Part shown: positions 1 to 11,199 of the stretch, piece after piece | Numbering within the stretch: position 1 is the first letter of the stretch | How the letters are laid out: the number at the start of each line of letters is the position of its first letter | From: Nelumbo lutea | Lineage: Eukaryota; Streptophyta; Magnoliopsida; Proteales; Nelumbonaceae | Length of the DNA: 64,000 bases | Reading direction: 5' to 3' | Assembly: GCA_022828595.1 (NCBI GenBank) | Contig: JAKGHH010000001.1 | Span: forward strand, 145,161,017-145,225,016 | Program-made: the position numbers and the translations under genes | Notes under the pieces: model-generated | Databases searched by the model: none | Told to the model about the DNA's origin: nothing | The model's input: the letters and a program-made list of their open reading frames with translations, nothing else

Positions 1-21
1 GAGACTATAACTACCTTCCAT

Positions 22-101
22 AATTGCATCCGCCGGAGAACTACAAACGGAATTGACCATGAATTGCATTTGCTAGAGAATCACGAATGGACTTAACCAT
101 G
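22..101. repeat. Two-copy 40-bp tandem repeat
   Basis: Two adjacent 40-bp units (22-61 and 62-101) each begin AATTGCAT and end ACCATG and match at most positions. The array is cut off by the window start, so more units may lie outside. No coding role is visible. Confidence 0.6.
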
Positions 102-559
102 GACAATAAAACATAAAGCAACATCCACCAATATCAAATGCCCAATATAGGATCCAAGAGAAAGTTACCCCCTTATCAAAACGCTTGTAGAAAGAAGAAA
201 AAAAAAGCACAAAAAGATGCAAATAATGGAGAGAACTAAATGGGAAAGGTGAGGGAAATAGATGGGAGGAAGAATAGTGGGAAATAGAACAATGGGAAGA
301 ATGGAGAGAACGAGATGGGAGGAAGAACAAAGATTGAAAGTAGGAGAGGAGGGAAGAAAAGAAACAACAAAAAGAACTCCCCGAAGGGAGCCACCCCAAC
401 AGAGAGATTGATAAAACCTTGAGAAACTCGAGAGAGAAGCTCTCTCTAAATAGAGAGAGGGAATGGTTTCTCTACTTGTAGAGAGAGGGATTTATAATCA
501 AAATCAGAACCAAAATCCTTTGGTATTGGAATCAGAATTGGAGTGGTCTATTTCTATAA
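102..559. other. Purine-rich region without gene
   Basis: GA-rich sequence with runs of AGAGAG. A 108-codon open frame on the minus strand (73-399) is Ser/Phe-rich low-complexity translation of this bias and shows no domain. Confidence 0.5.
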
Positions 560-776
560 CCTGCTTGGTTCAGGCATGAATCAAAATTAGAGTTGGAATA
601 AGCTGAAATGGGATTTCATTCCCAAAGGAAGGGGAGGGAATAGCCATTTCCTCAAATAGGGGAATGCCATTCTAACAGGAATCTGAATGAGATTCCAATT
701 CTGCCCAACCAAACAGTTGGAATTGGAATGGGTCATTTGATTCCAATTCCAAACAACTATTCATACGAACCAAGCC
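560..776. mobile_element. MITE-like element, ends only
   Basis: The left end GCTTGGTTC followed by ATGAAT (562-580) is matched in inverse orientation by ATTCATACGAACCAAGC (760-776). The inside is full of ATTCCAATTCC motifs, including a hairpin near 716-756. I see no target-site duplication, so the limits are uncertain. Confidence 0.35.
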
Positions 777-1015
777 GGCCCCAAATGTCTTACCCTAGGT
801 CTCTAGGCTATTTCTAAAACAGCCTTTTAGGAATTCCTCCTAGGCCTCGTTCACTTTTTGGTAAGCTACTTACTTGGGTAATGCAGTTACAAGGGTAAGT
901 GCATTTACTCATGTTCTTTTCTTTCTCATGTAAATAAGGAAATTACCATTTTAACCATAAAAATCCATTATTAAAAGGGGTATTTTTGTTCCATTCAAGT
1001 GTTGGCAACTTCCCC

Positions 1016-1079
1016 CCTAGGTGGGAAAGTTATTTACCCACCTAGGAGATGGGTATCACTTACCCAATAAGTAATACCC
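1016..1079. repeat. Two adjacent hairpins
   Basis: The first hairpin has perfect 10-bp arms CCTAGGTGGG (1016-1025) and CCCACCTAGG (1037-1046) around an 11-nt loop. The second has 12-bp arms at 1051-1062 and 1068-1079 with one mismatch around a 5-nt loop. They probably belong to a decayed MITE in the gene-free stretch 777-1333. Confidence 0.55.
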
Positions 1080-1333
1080 AGTAAAATAAACTTTCCTTGG
1101 TCCCCACATAAATCTGAAAAAAAAAAGAATATGCGATTCTTGGTCATTGGGAACCAAAATTCCATTGACCAACTTTCCTCCCTCAAAACCCAAAAAAAGA
1201 ACACCCCCTAATGCTAAGTCAATGAACTTTATTGGCACTTGATAATGCTACAAATCTCTCTTTAGGCTCATGGTGGCCCAGTTCTTCCAAGTGCATCGTG
1301 CACGTCAATTCGTCTCTCTAAACCTTTCTCTAT

Positions 1334-1926
1334 TAAAGGTGTAAATCGGGCCGTGTCATCCGCGGCCAGGCACGATGGTACACAGACCATGCTGGACCTG
1401 GGGTTTTAGGTCCACGGGCCAACACAACATGGTACGACCGAGCGGGCCATGCCGCCTATGGCCCACAGGTTGGCACGGCCCGCGACACAACCCATATATA
1501 TTATTTATATATTTTATATATACTTATATGATATTGTATAAATTATAATTATATAATAATATATAGTATATAATATATTAATAAAATAAATATTATTTTA
1601 ATTTTATTATACTAATTTATTTAATTATTGTATATATAAGCAATTTTATACACATAATTCATATAAAATTAAAATTTTAAGTTTTTGTCAATTTTTTAAA
1701 TAAGTAGCTTTGGCCCAATGCACAGCTCGACTTGGCCCAAGGCTCGGCCCATAGCCCCGCACGGGCCTAGGCTGTGGGCTGTGCTGGGCTGACCCCCAAA
1801 ATTTTCATCGGGGAGGGTGGCACAACCCATGACAGCCTGCGGGCCAGCACAACACGGCATGCACTTTGTGCGAGCCGCCCACGGGCCATGTTGTGTTGGC
1901 CTGGCACGACCCACTTTACACCTCTA
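1334..1926. mobile_element. hAT-type non-autonomous element (593 bp)
   Basis: Terminal inverted repeats begin TAAAGGTGTAAATCGGGCC on the left and, read inversely, TAGAGGTGTAAAGTGGGTC on the right. The 8-bp flanks TTCTCTAT (1326-1333) and TTCTCTAC (1927-1934) match at 7 of 8 positions, as expected of a hAT target-site duplication. Both outer parts are GC-rich (GGCCCA, GGCACGG motifs) and the middle (about 1500-1700) is almost pure A/T. There is no transposase. Confidence 0.8.
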
Positions 1927-1934
1927 TTCTCTAC

Positions 1935-2403
1935 TTTGCAGACATGGCTTAACTATTACGTTAGATAACTATAAATTGGAAAATTTACAAAAAAAAAAAA
2001 TTCCTTTGGGTTTTCTCAAGTATAAATCTCTCATATACCCAAGCTTTATTTCATACATTAAAAAAATGGGGTCATTTAATTTACTTAGACATCCCTTACA
2101 GTTTCAATGGTTTACTAAAACCTACCCTCTATTTTGTATATTATTAAAACACCCCCTATAGTATACATATGTTTTACTTATTTGACCTCCATCAAAAATA
2201 TTTGTATTTTTTTATTTCAAAAATAGTCCTAATAATTCTCTTATCAACCATTAGAACTTTGGAAAGGAGGTGGACTACATGTGATATCTAATATGAGAAG
2301 TTGAGAACTTTAGGGTTTTTATTCAACTAGAGGATAAATTTTTGTGAATATGTAAAACTATAAAGGGTGCCTAAGTAAACAACACAAAAAAAAAATAATG
2401 CAT
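1935..2403. other. AT-rich intergenic stretch
   Basis: No gene, RNA or clear repeat structure seen between the hAT-type element and the gypsy LTR. Confidence 0.5.
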
Positions 2404-3031
2404 TGTAATGAGGGGTGATTTGTTTTGACCTACTCATATACAGACGCGTGGAAGCGACCAGTTGATTGGACATTGACTCGGCACTTCCTGCCACCTTAGT
2501 AGGCCATGTCACCTCAAGTATCTTGGGCACCTCGGCCAAGACCGAGGTCCGAGAAGCTCGTGACGGCCCATCTTGTTGATGTGACACATAGTCATCTTCT
2601 AGAAGAGGGCCAGCTATCTCCAAGCTCTTCGAGATCACGCCGCACGACTATAGGTCTTATCCTTATCCCACCTGGATTGGACGAACTTGATAAGCCTTAT
2701 CAGCTAGAACAAAATCCTCCGCTTGTTGCGGAATGGACTCCTAACAACATGAGCCAAAGATTTCGGAGGTGTTTCATGAGGCCCACGGCAACCCACCTAT
2801 TTAAGAGAATCACCCCCAGCGACACAAGGTACGCACACTTTACTAGTTACTAGCACTCTAGAATTCAAGCATCCAGTTCGCTCAAACAAGAGCACTAACT
2901 TAAGCATTGGAGTGCCCACACTGAGTAAGCCACCTTGGGTTCTTTGAGCTTTCCTCTGCTTGCAATTCGACTAGCTAGCTAAGCAATCGATGTCCAAGCT
3001 CTTATCCATCTAGGAGCAACCAGATCTTGCA
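2404..3031 (+). repeat. 5' LTR of gypsy element 1
   Basis: Direct-repeat partner of 7606-8222; shared blocks include the starts (TGAGGGGTGATTTGT), the motif ATTGGACATTGACTCGGCAC and the ends (CAGATCTTGCA against TAGATCACACA). A TATTTAAG box (2808-2815) is a plausible TATA element. The 5' edge carries a small change relative to the TGATGAGG start of the other copy. Confidence 0.85.
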
Positions 3032-3039
3032 TGACCAAT

Positions 3040-3057
3040 TAGCGATGTCTATGGGAA
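3040..3057 (+). other. Primer-binding-site-like sequence, element 1
   Basis: TAGCGATGTCTATGGGAA, 8 nt after the LTR end, is a mutated form of the TGGCGCCATCTGTGGGAA type seen in element 2. The primer tRNA was not identified. Confidence 0.6.
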
Positions 3058-3699
3058 ACGCAAACAAAAAGCTAAGTTCTCACTTTCTACTATTTTCCTT
3101 TCCGCAAAAATTTCATTAGTGGCCTCTTTAAGTACCAGCAAGAGCATCGAGATGCCTACACTGGGGGCAAGATCAGCCTACACTCAACCTAAAGACCCCC
3201 TTAGTGACCATCGGACAGTTTACCATCCCCCTCACTATTCCAGGGGTATTAGTAGTCTAGAATCCAATATTCACCACTTAGCAAGTCAGCGCACCCATGC
3301 CTCATGTGAGCATCGCTCTCCCAACCATAGAGCCCTTTGTGGTTCCTGTTGGGGTAGAAGCACGGTAGTACCATGAGCTCATGCAAAGTGTAAGAATCAT
3401 TCAACTACAGATGCAATAGTTCCAGTAGTTCCAACGGTACCAACCGTACCAGTACTAGCAACAGTTTCCACCTCTCCACCAAAACCAATAGAACTTGAGC
3501 CAGTAGCATGGACGTCGTTCACCTCCCTGGGGGTCAGTGCAGTCTTGGGTCCCAACTCCTCCTCGAGACCCAGCACTAGGTCAGCATCCATCACCACCAG
3601 TCGCAGCGCACCCACCAAATCGATCGGCACCAACAATCGTGCAATGAGCAACATGATCAACAGCACTATCATTAGGAAGAGAGAGAAGTCAGTAACCGA

Positions 3700-5190
3700 C
3701 AACCTAGAGTGAGGGATGAGGATCCAGCCCGAGATCCATCTTATCACCCTTGCCAACAAGATCTAGCCCGCATTCATGAGAATGTCAGTAACAGAGACCA
3801 GCTCCCTACTCGTAGCAATGTTCGAGATCAGGAGAACACCGAGGTGAACAACACGAACAATGAAACAACAAAGAAGCGATACTATCGGCGTGCACACTAC
3901 ACCTCGAGTAAGAGTAGTGTTGCCCCAACAACAAAAGGACAAAAAAGAAGGGAAGAAGTGAGCTCAGTAGCAGCACAGCTAGCTCCTATTTCCCTGAGCC
4001 GGTCTTACCCCTTAGCACAAGAAATCCTCTCGGCCCCAAGGCTAAAAAGCTTTAAGATGCCAGCCTTGGAGACTTACAATGAGAGCACCGATCCAAACAA
4101 CCATGTAGACAACCTCCAATCCCTGATGTTGCTCACGGGAGCCAATGAAGCTAGTCTATGCATGGCCTTCTTGACGACTCTCAAGGAAGACGCAAGGCTA
4201 TGGTATCGAACTCTACCTCCAGGTTTGATCAAGAGTTGGAAGCCTTCTTGACGACTCTCAAGGAAGACGCAAGGCTATGGTATCTTGTCAACCTCTTCAT
4301 GACACACTTCGTCACTAACAAGAAGTGTCCAAAGTCGGTGACAAGCCTTCTAAACGTGGCCCAGAAAGAAAACAAGATGCTGAGAGACTACATCAGACGA
4401 TTCAACTTGGAAAGACTATAGGTACCCAACCTCGATACATCCATGCACCTCGAGTTGAACCCGTTGAGCACCACAGAGGTGTTCCTCAAGGAGGCTGATA
4501 AGTTCATTAAAGCGGAAGAGGCTCTGGGGTCCTGGTTAGAGATGCACTAGGTCGGGAAAAGGAAGAGAGCAGAAGAAGAACCGAGTAGCAGCAAGCAGCA
4601 ATGGCAAAAGAGCAAGTCATCAAAGATAAGTAGGTCACCGTGCAACAGGCGAAGCAAGCCGCCAAGAAAGAGTCGGTCACCACCCCATGGTTCTAGGTCA
4701 AGTCGTCAATCTAGAACCCCTCTAGTCTAGAGATCCACTTACATCACCCTGAATGCCAAGCGAGGCGAAATTTTAATGTCCATCAAAGATATCGGCTATG
4801 TCAAGTGGCCACCTAGGATGAGAGGAGACTTAGCGAACAGGAACCCGAACTGGTAGTGCCACTTTCACTAGGACATCAGACATGATACTGAAAGTTTCTG
4901 CAACCTAAAGGACAAGATCAAGGAGTTGATCCGTCGAGGTTACCTGAGGAAGTTCATCATGTACAAGGACAAAGAAATGGAGCACCGACCTATCGAGTAG
5001 TGAAGAGACACGCTAGAGTCGAGCAACAGGAATGACCGCGATTAGCCACCTCGGGATCCTCCAACAGAAGAGAGACCGATCCATGGGGTGATCGATTGAT
5101 CATCGATGGGTCGATTATAGCAGGGTACAACAACAGCGAATAAAGCAGTAGTTTGGGAGCTCGAGCATGAAGACATGAACCTACCAAAGT
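3700..5190 (+). pseudogene. gag pseudogene of element 1
   Basis: An open stretch at 3709-4251 encodes a charged N-terminal part and then a retrotransposon gag domain (motifs FKMPALETYNESTDPNNHVD and ARLWYRTLPPG). Near 4245 a 43-bp copy of the sequence at 4165-4207 has been inserted, which shifts the frame; the gag domain resumes in another frame (FMTHFVTNKKCP, DYIRRFNL) up to a stop at about 4421. Beyond it a degenerate zinc-knuckle-like stretch (CHFHxD with downstream Cys) is recognisable near 4860-4900. Several further stops follow. Gag would form the particle of the element; this copy cannot. Confidence 0.75.
4165..4284 (+). repeat. 43-bp direct repeat inside gag
   Basis: 4165-4207 and 4242-4284 are identical, offset by 77 bp. 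The second copy interrupts the gag reading frame between the SWK and LVNLF positions. It looks like a templated insertion during repair or reverse transcription. Confidence 0.9.
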
Positions 5191-5688
5191 GCCCTTGGGT
5201 AGAGGAGGTGATCTATTTCATCGAGGACGACACTCGCGGGATCCAGTATCTGCACGATGATGCCCTCATCATCAAAATGATAATCACACTGAAAGCTGCT
5301 GCAACTTGAAGGACGAGATTAAGGAGTTGATCCATCGAGGTTATCTGAGGAAGTTCATCAAGTACGAGAACAGAGAAATGGAGCACCGACCTGCCGAGCA
5401 GTGGAGAGACGTGCTAGAGTTGAGTAGGAGGAACAACCGCGATCAACCACCTTTGGATCCTCTAGCAAAAGAGAAACCAATCCACTAGGTGATCATATTG
5501 ATCACCGGTGGGTCAATTATAGCAGGTTGCAGCATGGCAGCGAGTAAAGCATCAGTCCGGGAGCACGAGCACGAAGACGAGAACCCCCAAAGTGCCCTTA
5601 GGTAGAGGAGGTGATCTATTTCACCGAGGATGACGCTCATGGGATCTAGTATCCACACAATGATGCCCTCGTCATCAAAATGATAATC
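4883..5688 (+). repeat. About 403-bp tandem duplication in element 1
   Basis: Copy 1 (about 4883-5285) and copy 2 (about 5286-5688) follow head to tail and share long blocks (AAGGAGTTGATCC, GAGGTTACCTGAGGAAGTTCATCA with few changes, and the ends CATCAAAATGATAATC). The unit covers the gag zinc-knuckle end to the start of protease. The copies have diverged by point changes and small indels. Confidence 0.85.
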
Positions 5689-6150
5689 AATGACTTCGAA
5701 GTGAAGCGAATCCTGGTAGGCTCAGGTAGCTCTGTGGATATCATATTCCTGGAGGCATTCAGCAAGTTGAAGCTAGAACGGAAAGACCTTCAATTGGAAG
5801 ATACACCCCTAGTCGTGTTCAATGGAGATGTGGTGAGGCCCCTCGGCAGAATCACGGTATTGGTAGTAGCAAGAGCGAGGCCTAATGCAATCCGATTAAG
5901 CACATGTTCCTTGTGGTCGCCACCCCGTCCCCTTACAATGTGATTCTAGGTCGGCCCATCCTACATGCACTTCATGTAGTGGTGTTGACCTACTACCTCA
6001 CGATGAAGTTTCCGATGAGCTACAGAGTAGGGGTAGTACGAGGAGATTAGTTGGAGTCGCGAAAGTGCTACGTCACGTCATTGAAGGGCAAGGCAAAGCT
6101 AGCGGATGATGTGGAGTTGGAACCTATCATCGAGTACACTGAGGAGAAAG
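5640..6150 (+). pseudogene. Retroviral-type aspartic protease fragment, element 1
   Basis: An open stretch 5680-5943 reads INDFEVKRILVGSGSSVDIIF, the N-terminal half of a gypsy aspartic protease. The catalytic Asp of the D-S-G motif is Gly here; element 2 retains DSGSS at the equivalent site. A frameshift near 5900 moves the second half (VVATPSPYNVILGRPI-like, 5915-5965) into another frame, and an in-frame stop follows. The fold would process Gag-Pol; this copy is dead. No polymerase follows. Confidence 0.75.
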
Positions 6151-6179
6151 CTGCACTGATGGAGGAGACAGTCTAGGTC

Positions 6180-7180
6180 CCGGTCTCTTGGTCCTCCTCG
6201 ACCAAGTTGATGATTGGAGGGTCCTCGGTCCAAACAGGGGCAGCAGGTTCGATCGAAGATGCTTGGCAAGAGTCACCTTGGGATGTCTTTCTCTTCTTCC
6301 TCTTCTTCATGCTAGCGAAGAGGTTGGTCATCGGGACTCTCGCCATAATGCTTGTGGAAATCAAGTGCCAGGTTAGCCAAAGTGATTCAAGAAAAGATAG
6401 CGTGGAAAAAGCAAAGTGTGTGTACCAAAGTGACGACCTACCCAGAGGAGCGATCTCTGGGGTCACTGATGGTTGTTCTCCATTGAGTTGGTAAAGGCCA
6501 CCCCCCTTCAACAACCATAGTAAAGTACCTATTCTTCCAGGTTGGCACCTTAGAAGGATACTCGTGGAGTAGCTTATACCCAGGGCGATAAGCTATGTGA
6601 TAATTGAACTTATCCACCCCTTGGGACCGATGGGGCTCTTCTTAATAGAGGAAAGCGAGGTGAAGGTTTCAATGTCTAAGGGGAGGTCATAATCGTGGAA
6701 TAAGGAAATGGTGCCGACCACGATACGAGCTGAGTTTGGATGAAGCTGGTCAATAGTGACACCAAAGAAGTTTCAGATTTCAATGACAAAGGGGTGAAGA
6801 GGGAATTAGAGCCTAACAATCAACTACTCCTCAAAGACGATAATTTTGTCATCATCGTGCTCCCATGGAAAATTCTCCAAAGGCAAGTTATAACCATAAT
6901 GATGATTGGGGAACTTATAATGGACAACAAGCGCACTAATCTTCTTGAGTGTTAGGATAGATGAACCGAAGCAATCTGGCCCCCGAGAAGGATGAATGAG
7001 ACGAGAAGATGAAGCTTTTTTACCAGAAACTTTCTGCTCCTAAACTGAGGCCTCCACCTAGGTCGAATTGGACTTTGAGCTATGTGCTGACGTGACCATC
7101 TCGGTCAAGCCAAATTCTAAGTCTTGGACCGAGGTACCCTCCTTGGCCCGACTGGACTCACCACTCATATCAAAGAGGCT
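6180..7180 (-). pseudogene. Antisense extra ORF (aORF) remnant, element 1
   Basis: Read on the minus strand, 6740-6955 gives NFPWEH, FPLHPFV, FFGVTIDQLHPNS and related blocks that align with SFPWEHG, LPFHPLL and NHFGITVGQLHPNS in element 2. This is the pattern of the Pfam family 'putative gypsy type transposon' (Transposase_28). A likely start region lies near 7180 (MSSLFDMSGESS). Stops and indels interrupt it. Antisense extra ORFs between pol and the 3' LTR are known in Tat-lineage gypsy elements; their role is not established. This module survives here although pol is gone. Confidence 0.7.
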
Positions 7181-7588
7181 ACTCATGCTACTAAACATAT
7201 TGAAATGAAAGACAAAAACGGGAAAAGGCAAGAAAAGAAGGCTTACCAAAGGAAGGAGACGACCTCAGAGACAAGACAAAGAGCACCGACCCCAAGGCCC
7301 CTATTTATAGCCACTCTAGTCGGTCATGGATGGGACAGATCAGTTTGATCCAATGTCTCCCATAAAAACCGGCCGCATAAATTTGGAGGTCAAAATCAAT
7401 TGAGCACACGTTTTGACGTCCATAGAGGTTTTAATCCGAGTGACGTCCGCACGTCCCTGGTACACGATTTGGCTTTACGGTTGAGCTAGTTGGGTCATCA
7501 CGTTCTAACCTCTAGACCAAACCTCGACCGGGCCAAATCTACCTAAGCTCGCCATGAACTCCCCGTACCGGGTCAAGACCCCTGGCAC

Positions 7589-7602
7589 GGGGAGTGGGGG
7601 GC
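7589..7602 (+). other. Polypurine tract, element 1
   Basis: GGGGAGTGGGGGGC directly before the 3' LTR start (CAAT|TGATGAGG). The same junction is present in elements 2 and 3. It would prime plus-strand synthesis. Confidence 0.75.
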
Positions 7603-7605
7603 AAT

Positions 7606-8222
7606 TGATGAGGGGTGATTTGTCCCAACCTACTCATATGCGAACACATGGAAGTGATTGACATGCCGATTGGACATTGACTCGGCACTTCCTGCCACCT
7701 CAGGTACCTCGAGAACCGAGCACCTCGGCTAGGACTGAGGTTCGAGTAGCTTGTGACGGCCCAACCTGCTAACATGACATGTAGCCATCTAGAAGTGGGC
7801 CAGCTGTCTCTGAGCTCTTCGGGATCACACCGCATGACTGTAGGTTTTATCCTTATCTCACCCGAATCAGACGGAGACGATAAACCTTATCGGCTAGCAC
7901 GAAGTCCTCCTCCTGTTGCGGAACGGACTCCTAACAACATGGGCCCAAGATCTCAAAGGTGTTTCATGAGGCCCATGACAACTTACCTATTTAAGGATAT
8001 CACCCTCAACAAGACAAGGTACGTGTGATTTACTGCTTACTAGCACTCTAGCATTCAAGCATCCAATTCCCTCAAACAAGAGTACTAACTTAAGCATCGG
8101 AGTGCCCACACCTGGTAAGTCACCTGGGTTCTATGAGCTTTCCTTTGCTAGCAATTCAACTAGCTAGATAAGAAATCAACGTCCAAACTGCCCTCCAGCT
8201 AGGAACAACTAGATCACACACA
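7606..8222 (+). repeat. 3' LTR of gypsy element 1
   Basis: Direct repeat of 2404-3031 (617 against 628 bp), starting TGATGAGGGGTG and ending in CACA. A TATTTAAG-like box lies near 7988. Confidence 0.85.
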
Positions 8223-8453
8223 ATCATATTGAATCATCATTTTCCATCTAGAAAACTAAGGGAGGGGAGGTATTTATATATTTTTTCAAAATATTATGGG
8301 AAGTGTTTGTTAGAGTTCAAACACTTGGGAGGTTTAATGGATTGTCAAAAAATGAAGGGAAGGTTTTTATGATTTTGCAAATAAATTTTAAGCTTACCGC
8401 TAAAACATCACCCAAAAGACTAATTAAGGCACTAAACTTTTGGAATTTAAATA

Positions 8454-9086
8454 AGGCCCCATTTGGCGTATCTTTCCATGCGGTCTTTCGGCTATTTACA
8501 AGCCAGGAAGACTGAAAATCAATCTATTCCCGTTTGGCATGCGGAAGATCTCGCTGCCAACAGGGTGCCGAAAAGATGCGAGAAGCCCATTTTGGGTTGA
8601 TTTTGAAAAGCTCCAAATGAAGCTTCCCATGTCTTCCACGTTTTTAATCTCATGTGGAAAGACCCGAAATGATGCACGGAAAGATGTGCATCTGCCAACC
8701 TGTCTTTGGGCTGCCCAGATCTTATGTCAAAAGCTGAATGCGTCTATTGATTGTCAGAGTTACGAGAAGACCTTCTCAAAAAGACTTGCCAAACAGGCCC
8801 TAAATCTTTCAAGACATTAAACTTTTGGAATTTTGTCCTTAAAGAACAAGATTGTTTGGTAACATCTAGGACTACCGAATTGCTAAAAAAAATTGGAAGC
8901 TATTTTAAACACAAAAAGATCAAAAGATTCATTAGAACTTTCTGATTTTTAGTTATTTTGGTCTTTCTATGTGCTTATCTTCGGCTCTTCGGTCCATAGG
9001 ATAGACCAAATGAAAATGACCATTTTTTTTATCTTTCAAAATTCCCATAGACCGAAAGACACACATAAAAATCATGCCAAACACCC
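8454..9086. mobile_element. MITE-type element, probably compound
   Basis: The left end AGGCCCCATTTGGCG and the inverse of the right end (GGGTGTTTGGCATG) are similar, and both are followed inside by TCTTTCGG. Flanks TTTAAATA (8446-8453) and TTTAAATT (9087-9094) match at 7 of 8. An additional TIR-like end at about 8790-8805 (CCAAACAGGCCCT) and the block CTAAACTTTTGGAATTT, found both in the left flank and at about 8817, suggest one element inserted into another. Confidence 0.6.
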
Positions 9087-9253
9087 TTTAAATTTGACAT
9101 TGGAGGGACCCAATATTAGATGTGAGTATAAAAGACAACAGTAGGAAGCTCCCCCAGGGAGCTCAGAGAGGTGGTTGAATGAAGACAACATTGGCAACAA
9201 AACAACCACTGTTTTGTTAACAATAAGTACTAGCAAAAGGGCCCTGCATTGCG

Positions 9254-9572
9254 AGGGCTAGTGGAATTGTGAAAGTTCTATGTAAACTATTTGCTTTAAA
9301 AGGATGAGGGAAAAAATTTAATAGTTTCAGTAAAATGATAAAAATGATCTAAGTTTTTATCACTATCTTTGTAGTGAAAACTATTTTAACTCATTTTTCA
9401 TTTATTAATTTTTATTTGTAGGGCTAGTGGAATTTTGAAAGTTGAATGTAAACTATTGGTTTTAAAAGGGAAAAAATTTAATAGTTTCAATAAAATGATA
9501 AAAATGATCCAAGTTTTTATCACTTTGTAGTCAAAACTATTTTAACTCATTTTTCATTTACTAATTTTTTTA
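9254..9572 (+). repeat. Two-copy tandem repeat of about 160 bp
   Basis: AGGGCTAGTGGAATT starts both units (9254 and 9420). Each continues with AAAAAATTTAATAGTTTCA, AAAATGATAAAAATGATC and TTTTAACTCATTTTTCATTTA. The second is shorter by small deletions. Confidence 0.85.
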
Positions 9573-10731
9573 CAGATAAAATATTTGAATGACAACATGT
9601 AAAATTAATTATACATTTAAAAATAACAATGCCATACAAATAAAGGTACATTGACAATCCATAGTCAGGATCCAACTTAGCACCTAGTGACATGTTGAAA
9701 TGTGATTGGACTCGAAGAGAAAATCCCTTCAAGTCCAAACACATTAGACCGAAGTGCATCCCACTCTTCCCAGATAAGAAAATAATGTCCACCCTGACCT
9801 TGAGTCCCCACCATACGGATAATCAGCTACAACCTACACCCAATACAGTATGATTATTAAGAAAGAAACCAACTAATCTTGCAAAGTTTTCCCTTTGGTC
9901 AAAACGTGTCCATTCCAAAATATCATCCTTAGACTCCAGTGGCAGTCTTCGTAGTTCGTCCATCATGATGTAATTCTTGTGGGAAGAAAAGTTGAGAAAT
10001 CAAGATAAAAGTTGAAGGAGAACAGACCGATAGTTAAAGGAGAGTTCTGGTTCTCCCTGCCAAATAGTTACTCCTTGTATTCTAAATAAAAAATAAAATA
10101 GAGAGGAGCACCACCATCTCACACCAATCTCCATTCCAACTGCAAACAAATATAGAAGAAACACGATTAAACCTCAATAACTCTAGAAACCATCGAAATA
10201 AAGAGGAAAATGAAAATACACAAGTACAGTAAAGTAGGCACAATGAAGACAACCTCAATAGTCAATAATACTTAAATTGCAAAACAGAGGGAATCGAATC
10301 TTGTAAAATGAAGAACATAAAGAAGGAGAAATAAATCACATCAAGCTAGGAAAAAACAAAGTAATTTGGAAAAGAAAATTAACAAACGAAAAGCCATCTA
10401 TCCTAATACCCTTGAACTCCATTTATTTTGTTTGATTGCTATAAAAATAAAGTAAATTAAGACATGAACAACGGAAATTTGCATTTTCTTCATTTGCATT
10501 CCTATACTAGTATAAATAAAATTGAGTTGCAATCAAACATACCCTAAAAAACAGAAGCAACATTACTAGTTGCTCCCTGGCTTGGAAAAGAGAAAATCTA
10601 GGGCTGTTGAACCCCACGTATCACCCATCCATATTGAAGTGTATAAGAGAGGAAATTCGGATCTGGTAAATTTTCATATTGAAGTGTATAAGGGACAACC
10701 TGTGATAGAGTGAATGGATGTGTAAGGCTCC
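9573..10731. other. AT-rich intergenic stretch
   Basis: No gene recognised. The phrase CATATTGAAGTGTATAAG occurs twice, near 10630 and 10674. Confidence 0.5.
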
Positions 10732-11199
10732 GTTTGATTTGTGGGATGAGGATGAAAAAAAGAATATTTTAAAAATATTCACTTTTTCTTTATTTGTTTT
10801 GGGGAAAATAGAGGAATAGGATGGAAAAAGGGTAAGATGCGGGGTGTCAAAAATAAGAACGCGACCCCACTGAGAAAGGGAAAATCGAAGACGTGTATCT
10901 AGGAAAAATTATCGGCTTTGTCAGAGAGGAAGATCCTTCGTCATCCCCTATCTCTGCTTTTCATCATTCTCTCTCTCTCTCTGCTTTTCATTTTATTCAT
11001 CTCTTGTAGTCCCCCACCCCAACACCCCCGGTCTCTGTGTATGAATCAGGTCAGCTTTCTTCTACAAATTCTCGTAGCTAGAATTTTTGTTTTTTTCCCG
11101 AAAGAAATCATGGACTCAATCCTCATAAATTTTCACGGCCCAACATCTTTTAAAACTCTAGATTTTGGTAGAATTATTCAGCATTAATTCACCCTCAAT

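Larger units (their letters stand above)
2404..8222 (+). mobile_element. Ty3/gypsy element 1, pol-less and decayed
   Basis: Two LTRs (2404-3031 and 7606-8222) in direct orientation bracket about 4.6 kb. Next to the 5' LTR is a primer-binding-site-like stretch and next to the 3' LTR a polypurine tract. Inside are gag debris, a protease fragment and an antisense extra ORF, but no reverse transcriptase, RNase H or integrase: the sequence passes from protease directly to the antisense ORF at about 6180. Stops, frameshifts and two internal duplications show long inactivity. I could not find a convincing 5-bp target-site duplication. Layout and antisense ORF match the Tat-type element at 26.7-36.9 kb. 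Confidence 0.85.

Noticed and set aside
73..399. 108-codon open frame on the minus strand
   Set aside because: Ser/Phe/Leu-rich translation of a purine-rich stretch, no motif, no gene context.
1696..2161. Overlapping frames on both strands
   Set aside because: They lie in the GC-rich arm of a hAT-type element and its flank; translation is a by-product of GGCCCA repeats.
2399..8227. Target-site duplication for gypsy element 1
   Set aside because: TGCAT before the 5' LTR and ATCAT after the 3' LTR agree only partly; could be chance.
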